A stretch of DNA of 64,000 bases from Bradyrhizobium sp. AZCC 1721 (GCF_036924715.1 NZ_JAZHSB010000001.1:4517001-4581000), one strand, 5' to 3'. Shown: positions 50,704-58,431, numbered from the stretch's first letter. Notes: a model not told the origin generated them from the sequence alone. A program made the numbers and translations.

Positions 50704-51399
50704 TCAGGTCAGCACCGTCTCGACCACCGTCATAATTCCGATCGCGACGGTGGCAAGGCCGACTGCCCCTTGCAGGCTGCGATTGGCCCAGGTGAGCCAG
50801 CGCGCGGAGACCGCAAGCGGCACCGCGATCGCCGTCGACAGCGCGCCCATGCCGATCATCGAGCCGACGCCGAACAACGCGATATAGCCGAGCCCGACGG
50901 CGGGGCTGGAGGCCTGCGTGACCGCGAGCACCAGAAGTGCGGCCGAGCCCGCCATGCCGTGCATCAGGCCGATCAGCAGGGTCCGCCAGCGGAAACCATG
51001 TTCGTGGATGTGAGCGGCGCGGGCGTGCGGTGTGATTTCGCCGGCATGGCTATGGGCGTGGAAATGCACCGTGCCGTCGCCATGACCGTGTTGATGAAAA
51101 TGCACCCGGTCGCGCCACAGCCGCCACAGCACATGCGCCCCGAGACCGACCAGCATCAGGCCGACGGCGGTCTCGAGCGGCCGGGCAACGCCGTCCGGGA
51201 TCGCGCGGCCGAGCAGAATGGCGGCGCCGGCAAAGACGAATAAGGTAAGCGTATGGCCGAGCCCCCAGGTCAGCCCGTGCTTGACGATATCGGCGACACG
51301 GCTTCGGCGCGCGGCGATGCTGGAGACGGCGGCGATATGATCGGCTTCGAGCGCATGCTGCATGCCCAGCAGAAACCCCAGCCCCAGAATTCCGAACAT
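50704..51399 (-). CDS. NicO/NiCoT-like nickel/cobalt transporter
   Basis: This 231-residue membrane protein has six or so helices and the metal-binding signature HALEADH at 15-21. A cytosolic or periplasmic His-rich loop (HFHQHGHGDGTVHFHAHSH) lies near 98-118. This is typical of Ni/Co permeases of the UreH/RcnA/NiCoT group. It could import nickel for urease or hydrogenase, or export excess metal. The neighbours do not decide which. The ATG at 51399 follows AGGGGG. Confidence 0.9.
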   Translation of the reverse strand: MFGILGLGFLLGMQHALEADHIAAVSSIAARRSRVADIVKHGLTWGLGHTLTLFVFAGAAILLGRAIPDGVARPLETAVGLMLVGLGAHVLWRLWRDRVHFHQHGHGDGTVHFHAHSHAGEITPHARAAHIHEHGFRWRTLLIGLMHGMAGSAALLVLAVTQASSPAVGLGYIALFGVGSMIGMGALSTAIAVPLAVSARWLTWANRSLQGAVGLATVAIGIMTVVETVLT

Positions 51400-51447
51400 A
51401 CGCCCCCTGCTCGCTTGCCTGTTTGATAAAATACCACTTCGAAGCCT

Positions 51448-51684
51448 TTGTCAGGTCAAGACTTCATCACCGGAGTCGGCGGCGGCGCGCTGCGCACCGC
51501 CGCAGCCATCGTGACCACCCCAGTCGCCGCCGCCAGAGCCCCGATCGGCGGCGACGAATACGCCCGGCACAACGGCTTTGTCTGCACCCCCGGCACCTGG
51601 TTCCGCGGCGATGGACGGCCGCAGGCATATTTGCCAATAGGTCAGTGCAAATCTGCCAATAGATCAGTGCAAATCGAGTCCAGA
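51448..51684 (+). pseudogene. Probable remnant of a small secreted protein gene
   Basis: The frame reads GQDFITGVGGGALRTAAAIV, then ARAPIGGDEYARHNGFVCTPG and YLPIGQCK, which looks like the mature part of a small secreted protein. There is no ATG and no signal peptide, and the frame runs on through a tandem repeat into a terminator. I think the 5' end is lost and the stop disturbed by the repeat. Confidence 0.4.
51632..51675. repeat. 22-bp tandem duplication
   Basis: TGCCAATAGGTCAGTGCAAATC (51632-51653) is followed immediately by the same 22 bases with one change (G to A). Because 22 is not a multiple of three it shifts the reading frame of the gene remnant there. Confidence 0.9.
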
Positions 51685-51709
51685 AAAGGCGGCTGGAGGC
51701 CGCCTTTTT
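51684..51709 (+). terminator. Rho-independent terminator
   Basis: AAAA, then GGCGGC, loop TGGAG, GCCGCC and TTTTT. It is a perfect six-pair stem with A-tract and T-tract, active in either direction. It is the last chromosomal feature before the tRNA-Thr fragment. Confidence 0.88.
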
Positions 51710-51835
51710 CATGCCTCGGGTGCGCTGGAGCGGTTCTTGAGGTTCTGGCCCTTTGCGACCAAGTCTGCTATTCGAGCCGCCGAAGATCGGCCCCACGCGG
51801 CGGGTATTTTCGCCGCCCACCGATCGCTTCAATTC

Positions 51836-51872
51836 GCCGGTTTAGCTCAGCGGTAGAGCAGCGGTTTTGTAA
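51836..51872 (+). tRNA. 5' half of tRNA-Thr (TGT), truncated
   Basis: GCCGGTTTAGCTCAGCGGTAG and then AGCAGCGGTTTTGTAA match the acceptor strand, D-arm and anticodon arm up to anticodon TGT of an alphaproteobacterial tRNA-Thr. After 51872 the sequence changes to TGCGCAAACCCGAG, and neither the T-arm nor the 3' acceptor strand follows. This is a broken gene, most likely the scar of an integration inside the anticodon arm. Confidence 0.85.
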
Positions 51873-51978
51873 TGCGCAAACCCGAGTGCCCATACGTACC
51901 GCATTGTATGTTTCAGTTAGGGTTTCCGAGCTCGGCGATCACCCGTCGGCCCTTCCAGTTACTGTGTATACTGGGCAG

Positions 51979-52002
51979 TTTGGGGCCAAATTTGGGACCA
52001 AA
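51979..52002. repeat. Tandem TTTGG-N2-CCAAA inverted repeats, possible recombinase site
   Basis: TTTGGGGCCAAA and TTTGGGACCAAA lie side by side and differ at one base. Each is itself an inverted repeat. They lie about 105 bp inside the island from the tRNA break, where integrase or excisionase arm sites are often found. The function is inference. Confidence 0.55.
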
Positions 52003-52009
52003 AAGCCGC

Positions 52010-52107
52010 CGGCGCTAGCCGACGCCATAGGGCCTTGTTGAGGAAGTTTTGCCCAGCGCCTTCTCCGCGTAACGACGGTGATCGCCTGGACGTGCTGATC
52101 CGGTGCC
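52010..52107 (-). pseudogene. Degenerate copy of the gene at 58779-58982
   Basis: On the minus strand the segment matches the end of that gene: CACGTCCAGGCGATCAC, then a degenerate stretch, then TTCCTCAACAAGGC and GCTAGCGC. The reading frame is broken inside the copy. It is a partial duplication within the island. Confidence 0.7.
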
Positions 52108-52194
52108 ATGCGACCAGTCGGACCCCCGCTGATGGGCCTGACGTCAAGGCCAGCGCCCTCAGTTGAGATGTCGGCGGAGCTTTCCGTTGTGCCG

Positions 52195-52353
52195 CTATCG
52201 GACCCATAGGGCCACGAGGGCACACGCGAAACCTACCACCAGGATGCCCGCAGCCGTTACCGTGACTAGGTCAATTGACCAGGGGTGTCCTTTTCCACCG
52301 ATCAAGTCGAAATGTCTGGAGCGTCTGTCGTCCCTGAATGTCTGAAGGCGCAT
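52195..52353 (-). CDS. Small membrane protein, unknown function
   Basis: This is a 52-residue protein with a basic N-terminal half (MRLQTFRDDRRSRHFDLIGG) and a single C-terminal membrane helix (residues about 30-51). AAGGGGG lies 8-9 bases before the ATG at 52353. There is no family match that I recognise. It is the first likely gene inside the island and is isolated. Confidence 0.45.
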   Translation of the reverse strand: MRLQTFRDDRRSRHFDLIGGKGHPWSIDLVTVTAAGILVVGFACALVALWVR

Positions 52354-52576
52354 GATACGCACCCCCTTGTGCGCGCGTTGGACGATCATTCAATCGGCGA
52401 CAGCCCAGACAGTTCCTTGAAATGCGAAACGGACCGCGGGCATGGACGCGCAAGGGATACGGCCGACAGATGCCCCCGGCCCCCGCATGACACGGCGCCG
52501 ATCTGACCAGAGGGCCCGCCAGCGTGAACCTGCGGTCCCCTCTCGTGCTACTCCGTCAAAGCCGGCCTAACTGATA

Positions 52577-52606
52577 GAAAAAAGGCCCGGCGGTTAGACC
52601 GGGCCC
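52577..52606 (-). terminator. Rho-independent terminator of the Tat-protein operon
   Basis: On the minus strand GGCCCGG, an 8-base loop and CCGGGCC are followed by TTTTTTC. The stem has seven perfect pairs and lies 23 bp after the stop of the last gene of the operon. Confidence 0.88.
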
Positions 52607-52628
52607 GTCTTAGTTGCAGTTCCCGAGG

Positions 52629-52931
52629 TCAGGCGCGTTTTGCCACTGATCCAGACCTCCGTCGGCCGATCCATTTCCCCCAGCCCGATGACACGCCCTG
52701 ATGGATGGGCCTGCCTTCCGGCTCCGCCCGAGCTGGAAGAGCGTGCGGCGGCAGTTGCAGCCGGTCGTCACCGCCCGCAACGTCAGAAATCGCATTGAGG
52801 AAGAAGTGGTTCTCCGCGAGCGTTGCCCGCGCAATGCGAATTGAGAACACCGCGTGCGTCTCGTTGAGGGCGATCAGCGCAATGTCCGTCGATAACAGGC
52901 CTTCCGAGCATTCCATATCGTATTTCAGCAT
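52629..52931 (-). CDS. Hypothetical protein, second gene of the Tat-protein operon
   Basis: This 100-residue protein begins MLKYDMECSEGLLSTDIALI, with a hydrophobic strand-rich first half and a basic C-terminal tail. No domain is recognised. Its ATG overlaps the TGA of the upstream gene (TGATG), so translation is coupled. A strong terminator follows. It is likely real and paired with the Tat-signal protein. Confidence 0.65.
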   Translation of the reverse strand: MLKYDMECSEGLLSTDIALIALNETHAVFSIRIARATLAENHFFLNAISDVAGGDDRLQLPPHALPARAEPEGRPIHQGVSSGWGKWIGRRRSGSVAKRA

Positions 52932-53542
52932 CAGACCAGCCTCCCCTCCTTGAGCGCCTCGGAGATGTTCTCCAGCAGAAAGTGCTGCCAGGGGCGCGCT
53001 TTGCCCTCGCTGCTTACCAGGTTCTCCGGCCACAAGTGTCCGGTAACATCGCTGGTTACGGCGTGCTCGACCAGGGCGCACAGGCCGGCAATTGTGGTGG
53101 GCGCGATGTTCAAGAGCTCGACCGCGGCGTCGTCTGCCGCGGCCGTTGTTCGGATTATCTCGCGCTCGCCTTCGATCCATCGCGGATCGTCTGTCTCGAC
53201 AATCTCTTCACCCCAAACGGTGATCCGGGACTGACATTGTCCGTTTGGGAGCTGGGCCTCGAGATCGCCCTGACGGTCGACGCACGCGAGCCAGGTGGCA
53301 AGCGCCGCCTTGTGCGCCTCGATTGCCGCAAAGATCGGATCACGGGCCTGCACAGCGCCTGCGGCCGGTCCCGGCGCCGAGAGAGCCGTCGCGAGGGCGG
53401 CGCTCCCCGCGGTCACCGCGGCGGCTTGAGACAGGAATCGACGCCGAGAGGTATCGACTGCTTCGGTGGCGGTCGGCTCGGCGATGTTGTTTAGGGACGA
53501 GTTCAATCGTGGCGTGCTATGCACGCTGTCAGCCTTGAGCAT
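52931..53542 (-). CDS. Tat-signal protein of unknown function
   Basis: This 203-residue protein has a twin-arginine signal near residues 33-60 (SRRRFLSQAAAVTAGSAALA). The mature part starts DPIFAAIEAHKAALATWLAC and is helical and acidic. Proteins of this shape are frequent in Bradyrhizobium accessory regions. A folded, cofactor-free periplasmic protein is suggested, but the function is unknown. The downstream gene overlaps its stop codon. Confidence 0.78.
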   Translation of the reverse strand: MLKADSVHSTPRLNSSLNNIAEPTATEAVDTSRRRFLSQAAAVTAGSAALATALSAPGPAAGAVQARDPIFAAIEAHKAALATWLACVDRQGDLEAQLPNGQCQSRITVWGEEIVETDDPRWIEGEREIIRTTAAADDAAVELLNIAPTTIAGLCALVEHAVTSDVTGHLWPENLVSSEGKARPWQHFLLENISEALKEGRLV

Positions 53543-53623
53543 GGTGTCGCTTCCTTGCTTGGGTTAGAGCCGGGGCGGAAGTTGGCGCTTCCCCTCGGCT
53601 TGTATTTTATGTAAACTAAAAAT

Positions 53624-53824
53624 ATGAAGAAGTCAATTTCAGTAAACAAAAAATCTAGAGGTCGCCCGAAGAAGAAGGGCGGCGTCGATCCGGTAACTGC
53701 AGTCCGTCTGCCAAAGACGATCTCCGACGCGGTCGACGCATGGGCCGCTAGTCAGGAAGACGAACCCGGCCGATCCGAAGCCATCCGCCGGCTGGTAGAG
53801 CTGGGGCTGAAGGCGAAGAAGTGA
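53624..53824 (+). CDS. Ribbon-helix-helix (CopG/Arc-like) protein
   Basis: This 66-residue basic protein has an N-terminal Lys/Arg-rich arm (KKSRGRPKKK). The strand VTAVRLPKTI and two helices ending AIRRLVELGLKAKK give the RHH fold that binds DNA as a dimer. The start region is notably AT-rich, unlike its neighbours. An inverted repeat TATTTT/AAAATA precedes the ATG and may be an autoregulatory site. It overlaps the next gene by one base (TGATG). Confidence 0.8.
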   Translation: MKKSISVNKKSRGRPKKKGGVDPVTAVRLPKTISDAVDAWAASQEDEPGRSEAIRRLVELGLKAKK

Positions 53825-54126
53825 TGAGGCAGTCGATGCAGCGCTTTGCGGCGTTGGTGCTGCTTTTCGCGCTTATCGGCAACGTCGGTAGCAAAGCGGA
53901 CGACCTACTGCCGCAACTGAGGAAAAGCTACGAAGATTGCATACACCGCACAGTTCGTTTGCAAGGCCTAGGCAGCACTTCGGAGGCTATCGACTTGGCA
54001 TTCCTAGCTTGTCAAAGCCAAGAGCAGGCTATCATAGAGCGCTTGGCTGCCCTCGGCATGGCGCCGGCTACAAGTTTTAAGGCCTTACAAGCGTTCAAGC
54101 TGAGGCTGCGGAAGGCGGTCAAATAG
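53824..54126 (+). CDS. Small secreted protein, unknown function
   Basis: This 100-residue protein has an N-terminal signal peptide (FAALVLLFALIGNVGSKA) and a helical mature part with two cysteines (EDCIHRT and LACQSQ). Its ATG at 53824 overlaps the stop of the RHH gene, so it is coupled to it. No family is recognised. It could be a periplasmic partner regulated together with the RHH protein. Confidence 0.65.
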   Translation: MRQSMQRFAALVLLFALIGNVGSKADDLLPQLRKSYEDCIHRTVRLQGLGSTSEAIDLAFLACQSQEQAIIERLAALGMAPATSFKALQAFKLRLRKAVK

Positions 54127-54129
54127 CTC

Positions 54130-54174
54130 GCGGAAGCCATCCGCCGGCTCGTGGAGCTGGGGGCTAAAAGGTGA
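54130..54174 (+). pseudogene. Tail of a second RHH gene
   Basis: The frame AEAIRRLVELGAKR followed by a stop repeats the end of the RHH gene at 53624-53824. GAAGCCATCCGCCGGCT is identical at the DNA level. Only 14 codons remain, so it is a leftover of a duplication. Confidence 0.75.
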
Positions 54175-54284
54175 AGAAGAATTTCTTGCTGTCGAGCCGG
54201 CGTAGCGTGTTACGGCCCGCGCCCGCCGGAACGTTTTAGCCCGTAGCGAGTCGTAAAGGCGTCGATCCCGCTTTTGGATCGAAC

Positions 54285-54443
54285 ATGGAAAAAGCGGCCG
54301 CCTATGCGATCTCGGCCCTCATCGTCGGCTTCGGTCTTTGGATCCTTATTGCCGGCTTAAGCTCCAGTGCACCTGCATTATGGATTTGCGCTGGTCTCAT
54401 CCCCATAATGATCGGGCTCATCAGCGCTTTCGGCCCCAAGTGA
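54285..54443 (+). CDS. Small two-helix membrane protein
   Basis: This is a 52-residue hydrophobic protein beginning MEKAAAYAISALIVGFGLWI, with two membrane segments (about 5-24 and 30-48) and a short C-terminal SAFGPK. The ribosome-binding site is weak (TGGATCG). Nothing about function can be said. The compact, fully hydrophobic composition suggests it is translated. Confidence 0.5.
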   Translation: MEKAAAYAISALIVGFGLWILIAGLSSSAPALWICAGLIPIMIGLISAFGPK

Positions 54444-54474
54444 ATCCGTCCCCTTTCCGAGGCGCGCGGCGCGC

Positions 54475-55482
54475 CTATCCCCAAAGCCGATCGGCGTCAG
54501 TTTTCGTATCCAGCCAAGTCGCCCCTCCTTCATCGCTCAAAGGAATGTCCAAGCTAAAACGCTGGTCTCCGTAAACTCGGGGCCGGCGCCGGTGATCTCG
54601 CAAAAACTCATCGACGCGTGCCGAGGCTTCGGAAAGCTTCAGCCACCCTTCGCCGATTGCGATGTACATTCTCGACATGACGTCGCCTCGGTCGTGCTCA
54701 TGCAAATGGGCAGTCGCTCGCCGCACGGCTTCGTAGGCGTCTTCTCCATTGTTTTGGGTCAACGATGGCGCGGCCGTGAGCCGCTTGGCCTGCCAAACCT
54801 CTCTCAGGCGTGCAGAAAGATTTGCTCGGGAGAGCGTATAAATACGACTTCCAATTTTCGGATTCTTTCTGAAAAAATTTCGAAGCGCTGGTTGCGATGA
54901 TGCAGGCGCTGCTGCGGATAATGTTGCGCCGTGATGAAGCGCCACAACCACCGATCTCACCTGTTCTTCCGTCGGCATACGCGCGCGAATGGCCTTCTTG
55001 TTGCAGTCTTTGCACCGCCTCACGAGGCAATTTCGCTCATTCCGAACATAGAACGTATTTTCCAACGTGCGAACATGGCCGTTGGCGCAAGTCGCTGCGT
55101 TGCGGCGGCTCTCGGCAGAGCGCTCCCGTGCATGTTTTAGATTGACTGTCGTCGTTCGTATGCCGGCCGCCTTCTCGTTCTCCTTTGCCAATCGCAGGGC
55201 CTCAGCGCCCCATTCAGGATATGCTTTACAATGGTTGCGGAATTTTCCAGGAGTGACGATAATCACGTTCTCCTTGCTGCAGCCGAATATTCGCCTCAAG
55301 GTCGTTTTGTTTTTCAGAGCATCCATGCACCTCGTGGCCTGCGCTGGCGTCATTAGCCGGGAAAATCGGGCGTGGCTTATCGCGAGATAGTCTGCATTCA
55401 CGTCGTCAAGGCAGGCGCCAACATTCCGGCAGTCGTTTTGATGAGGGCAGATAGCGCAGCATTGCAGTTGTTCGCTTGGCAT
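54475..55482 (-). CDS. Cys-rich protein, possible zinc-dependent DNA-binding protein
   Basis: This 335-residue protein has a dense N-terminal cysteine cluster (QCCAICPHQNDCRNVGAC) and a central CANGH followed after about 30 residues by RRCKDCNKKAIRARM. That CxxGH/CxxC pair resembles the zinc-ribbon halves seen in phage HNH-type proteins. The HNH catalytic histidines are not evident. ATG at 55482 places GGGAG at good spacing. The role is unknown; binding of DNA is inference. Confidence 0.6.
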   Translation of the reverse strand: MPSEQLQCCAICPHQNDCRNVGACLDDVNADYLAISHARFSRLMTPAQATRCMDALKNKTTLRRIFGCSKENVIIVTPGKFRNHCKAYPEWGAEALRLAKENEKAAGIRTTTVNLKHARERSAESRRNAATCANGHVRTLENTFYVRNERNCLVRRCKDCNKKAIRARMPTEEQVRSVVVALHHGATLSAAAPASSQPALRNFFRKNPKIGSRIYTLSRANLSARLREVWQAKRLTAAPSLTQNNGEDAYEAVRRATAHLHEHDRGDVMSRMYIAIGEGWLKLSEASARVDEFLRDHRRRPRVYGDQRFSLDIPLSDEGGATWLDTKTDADRLWG

Positions 55483-55643
55483 CGGCATCTCCCGTGAGTG
55501 CGTGATTGCGCCGGCAGATGCAGGGCCTGAGTCGCGGCAGGTCAATGCTCCAAACGAGACAATCCCCGTCCATAGCGGCGGCTTTTCCGTTGCGATCGCC
55601 CTCCGGTTGCGGTTGGATGGACAAAGGATCTGGGGGAAGAAAA

Positions 55644-56030
55644 ATGCGGAGTCTGGGAATCGTGGCGCTTGCCGTCGCGGTGAGTGGATGCGCGATCCAA
55701 CGAGCTCAGGTTGCTCAAGATGCGCGCATTCAGATGGTCGGTATGTCAAAGGAGCAAATTCTAGCTTGCATGGGACCACCGGCGAACAAAGCCGCCGAAG
55801 GTCAAACTGAAGTGTGGGGTTACAACTCCGGCGATGGAACGGTGGTTGCTAGCGGATCAATTTCCGGCGGAAGCTTCTCCGGGGTTTCCTCAAGCCGGTT
55901 TTGCAAGATCAATTTAGTCTTCGCCGGAAGCGCCGTGAACTCCGTCAACTATCAAGGACCAACGGGCGGCCTGATCACAGCCGGCGAGCAATGCGCTTAC
56001 GCGGTCGACGCCTGCGTCAAACCTCGATAA
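55644..56030 (+). CDS. Small lipoprotein
   Basis: This 128-residue protein has a lipobox (ALAVAVSGC, Cys at 16). The segment MVGMSKEQILACMGPPANKA followed by TEVWGY resembles the SmpA/OmlA-like fold of small outer-membrane lipoproteins. A Gly/Ser-rich middle part follows, then a paired-cysteine end. The ATG at 55644 follows GGGGGAAG. The DUF4236 gene begins 14 bp downstream. Confidence 0.8.
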   Translation: MRSLGIVALAVAVSGCAIQRAQVAQDARIQMVGMSKEQILACMGPPANKAAEGQTEVWGYNSGDGTVVASGSISGGSFSGVSSSRFCKINLVFAGSAVNSVNYQGPTGGLITAGEQCAYAVDACVKPR

Positions 56031-56044
56031 CCGCGAGTAACATC

Positions 56045-56353
56045 ATGGCGCTGCGTTTTCGAAAGACATTTTCGATCATCCCCGGCGTCAGGCTGAATAT
56101 CGGCAAGAAGAGCGCGAGCGTCCGGATCGGCGTGAAGGGCTTCGGCTATACCACCGGGACCGCCGGAAAGACCATCTCCGCCTCGCTGCCTGGCACGGGC
56201 TTAAGCTTCTCCCACAAAATAAAAGACAACCCACCGATGACACCTGCTGCGGTGCCAGTATTGGATGTCCGACCGCGGCGCCCGTGGTTCCTGCTGGTAA
56301 TTGTCTACGTGGTAGCAGGCCTGATCTGGTGGACGATCCTGCAACCTAAGTAG
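56045..56353 (+). CDS. DUF4236 protein with C-terminal membrane helix
   Basis: This 102-residue protein has an N-terminal DUF4236 domain (ALRFRKTFSIIPGVRLNIGK, then ISASLPGTGLSFS). A C-terminal membrane helix follows near 78-98. The function of the family is unknown. It is probably cotranscribed with the lipoprotein gene 14 bp upstream. Confidence 0.85.
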   Translation: MALRFRKTFSIIPGVRLNIGKKSASVRIGVKGFGYTTGTAGKTISASLPGTGLSFSHKIKDNPPMTPAAVPVLDVRPRRPWFLLVIVYVVAGLIWWTILQPK

Positions 56354-56380
56354 ACGGACGACCTCGTCAAAAAGCGGCAA

Positions 56381-56406
56381 GAAAAAACCCGCCGGTTAGG
56401 GCGGGT
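56381..56406 (-). terminator. Rho-independent terminator of the RhuM gene
   Basis: On the minus strand ACCCGCC, a six-base loop and GGCGGGT are followed by TTTTTC. The stem has seven pairs and sits about 45 bp after the RhuM-like gene. Confidence 0.85.
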
Positions 56407-56451
56407 CTCTGTCGTCGCGGTTAGTTGGCCACGCTACCTCGCTGACCAGGG

Positions 56452-57513
56452 CTACCTGATGGGTCGAACGTCGTCTTTCCGCAGCCGGACCAAGAACCGG
56501 GCATATTGCTCGGTCGCGTGCTCATCGGCGCGTTGCCGAGATACCCCGGACTTGTAACCACCAAAAACTTCGTAGTCATTGACCGCGATCAATTCGTCCA
56601 GCTTCTTGCTAAGATCAGCCATTGTCATGACCTTATTGCGGACTGCCTTCGACTGGACGTAAAGCAGGAACTGTTCGGCCAAGATGTGAAGAGCGAACAG
56701 TTCGTTTTCTTCAAGATAATTCTTTCCGACCTTGGCCTCCTGCACGGTCGGCAGGTTCCCCTCAAAAGTTTGAAGTCCCATGTTGGAGTGTTTGTGGTTG
56801 GCGCGATCAAGAATGATCTCTGCCGCGGTCATGGCACTTACCGCATAGTGAAACTTATCTTGGACCACAGCATAGAACGATTTGCAGGTCCGGCTAAGCG
56901 GGTCGTAGTCAACCGCCGCCTCCTTGAAGAAATCCCGGACGCTGGCGAACAGGTGCTTCTCCTCCGCCCTGATGGCGCGGAGCCTTTTGGCGAGGCTATC
57001 TGCGGCGGTAGGATCAGCCCGCAGGCGTTTCTCGTTGAGCGCGTAGCCATCTTGGAGATAGCCCTGCAGAATTTCGTTGGCCCATCGCCGAAATTCGACG
57101 GCCTCCGGCGATTTTGTCCTAAATCCAACCGCCAAAATCAAAGGCAGACTGTAGTGGATCACTTCGTAAGTCTTGCCGTCTGCGGCAGTAGAGGGGAATT
57201 TCCTCTCAACTGAAGAGGACGTTAATTCTCCATCCAAATAGACGTTTTTGATGTGCTCTCTGATGGTTGCCTTATCGCGGCCATAGAGGTCAGAGATTTG
57301 ATTTTGGGTTGCCCAGACCGTGGCCGCCGTCAGGTCGATGTTAAACGGTATGTCCCGGTTGCCGGTCTTGTAGTGAACCGACTTCATTTCTATCACACGC
57401 GCCGTGGCATTGGTGATGCGAACGGTCTCCTTAGTTTCTTCGACGAGCTTCGTGATCTTCGGCGATTTCATTGGTCGCAATTCCTGTGCGGTGCGCCACG
57501 AATCGCTGGACAT
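56452..57513 (-). CDS. RhuM family protein
   Basis: This 353-residue protein matches the RhuM/virulence-associated family: TVWATQNQISDLYGRDKATI near 67-86 (helix-turn-helix-like), SLPLILAVGFRTKSPEAVEFR and later AEQFLLYVQSKAVRNKVMTM. RhuM was first seen in Salmonella pathogenicity island 3, and its function is still unknown. It often lies in genomic islands beside defence or restriction genes. ATG at 57513 follows AGGACAG; MKSPK at 57471 is an alternative start. Confidence 0.9.
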   Translation of the reverse strand: MSSDSWRTAQELRPMKSPKITKLVEETKETVRITNATARVIEMKSVHYKTGNRDIPFNIDLTAATVWATQNQISDLYGRDKATIREHIKNVYLDGELTSSSVERKFPSTAADGKTYEVIHYSLPLILAVGFRTKSPEAVEFRRWANEILQGYLQDGYALNEKRLRADPTAADSLAKRLRAIRAEEKHLFASVRDFFKEAAVDYDPLSRTCKSFYAVVQDKFHYAVSAMTAAEIILDRANHKHSNMGLQTFEGNLPTVQEAKVGKNYLEENELFALHILAEQFLLYVQSKAVRNKVMTMADLSKKLDELIAVNDYEVFGGYKSGVSRQRADEHATEQYARFLVRLRKDDVRPIR

Positions 57514-57761
57514 TCTGTCCTGCCGCTGTAAAACGACTCTTGTTAAGGGAGGCCGTGTCACAACATCGTGGCATTGGGTTTCAAATTTGAAGAGCGGGCC
57601 ATTGTCGCGATGGGCCGCTCTTCGGCTTTTGGTGACGAATCACCAGTTCCCAATCTAAGGCCGATTGAGATTCCCCGGAACAGATTCCTGCTCCGTTCCC
57701 CATGTTTTACACATAGGGAAATCAGGTACTTGAGAGGATGGCGGCGGGCGGCCGGGGGCCT

Positions 57762-57920
57762 CTACCGCTCCTCGTCCGGATGCACCCATTGAGGGCGTGA
57801 TCTCCTGCCGCTCGGTCAGTTTGATCATGCGCATGGGCGCCGAGCGACCTTTCCGACATGACCGGCATTTCAGCGAGGCTTCCAACTTCCATATCGGGGT
57901 GTCGCGTGGCCGGCGATTTG
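57762..57920 (-). pseudogene. Frameshifted small zinc-ribbon gene
   Basis: On the minus strand the frame runs DTPIWKLEASLKCRSCRKGR, then MRMIKLTERQEITP at 57793. There it is followed by only four bases before WVHPDEER and a stop (57762-57788) in another frame. The expected continuous ending appears to need six bases, so two bases are missing. The N-terminal part and the start are not clear. It resembles a common small rhizobial CxxC protein. The rest of 57514-58122 shows no other gene. Confidence 0.5.
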
Positions 57921-58122
57921 ACTCCCATGGTCGCTCATTACAGCGCCACCAGCCCGAACTCGCAATTCACGAGAGCCGCTTCTTCTTGGTCAAGCCAGCC
58001 CCGCTACCGTCGGGAAAATGTTTGCAATCGCTGGAACCGCGGGCCTGGCAAGGCGTCGACTCCCGCTTCCGGCCGATGCCCCCAAAGCCCCCTGGCCGGA
58101 AGAAAACCTGCCTACAGGTTGG

Positions 58123-58153
58123 CGGCCCCAGCCTGAAAACCTGGGGCCGTTTT
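58123..58153 (+). terminator. Hairpin terminator, GGCCCCAG type
   Basis: CGGCCCCAG, loop CCTGAAAAC, CTGGGGCCG, followed by TTTT. The nine-pair stem is perfect. It is the first of several island hairpins with the same stem core. Confidence 0.7.
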
Positions 58154-58179
58154 GGCTCGCTGGATCGTGGAAGGCGCCT

Positions 58180-58431
58180 ATGCACTTCAGCCGCGTTGGT
58201 CCTGCAACAGGGGACTTAGAGATATGGAGCGCGAGCGAGCGCGGCTTCTCATTCGTAATCAGTAATGAGAGTACGAGTGGTCCTGGACTCCACGGGAAGC
58301 CTGGCTTTGTAGCCTCTTGGCGCTCCATCAATTTCAACAAGCCCGCCATCAGGGTAGGCGGATCACCATTTAAGACGTTTGCCGAAGCCGAGAACGCCTG
58401 TGAGGCCATGCTTGCGCACCTGACCAAATAG
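58180..58431 (+). CDS. Hypothetical protein
   Basis: This is an 83-residue protein beginning MHFSRVGPATGDLEIWSASE, with alternating hydrophobic strands and a C-terminal helix (FAEAENACEAMLAHL). GGAAGG lies 5-6 bases before the ATG at 58180. There is no recognised family. Its compact mixed composition and good ribosome-binding site make it likely real. The stretch 58432-58778 after it shows no supportable gene. Confidence 0.55.
   Translation: MHFSRVGPATGDLEIWSASERGFSFVISNESTSGPGLHGKPGFVASWRSINFNKPAIRVGGSPFKTFAEAENACEAMLAHLTK

Noticed and set aside
51448..52041. 197-codon open frame spanning the terminator and the tRNA fragment
   Set aside because: It crosses a strong terminator and the tRNA half, and only its first 70 codons look like protein.
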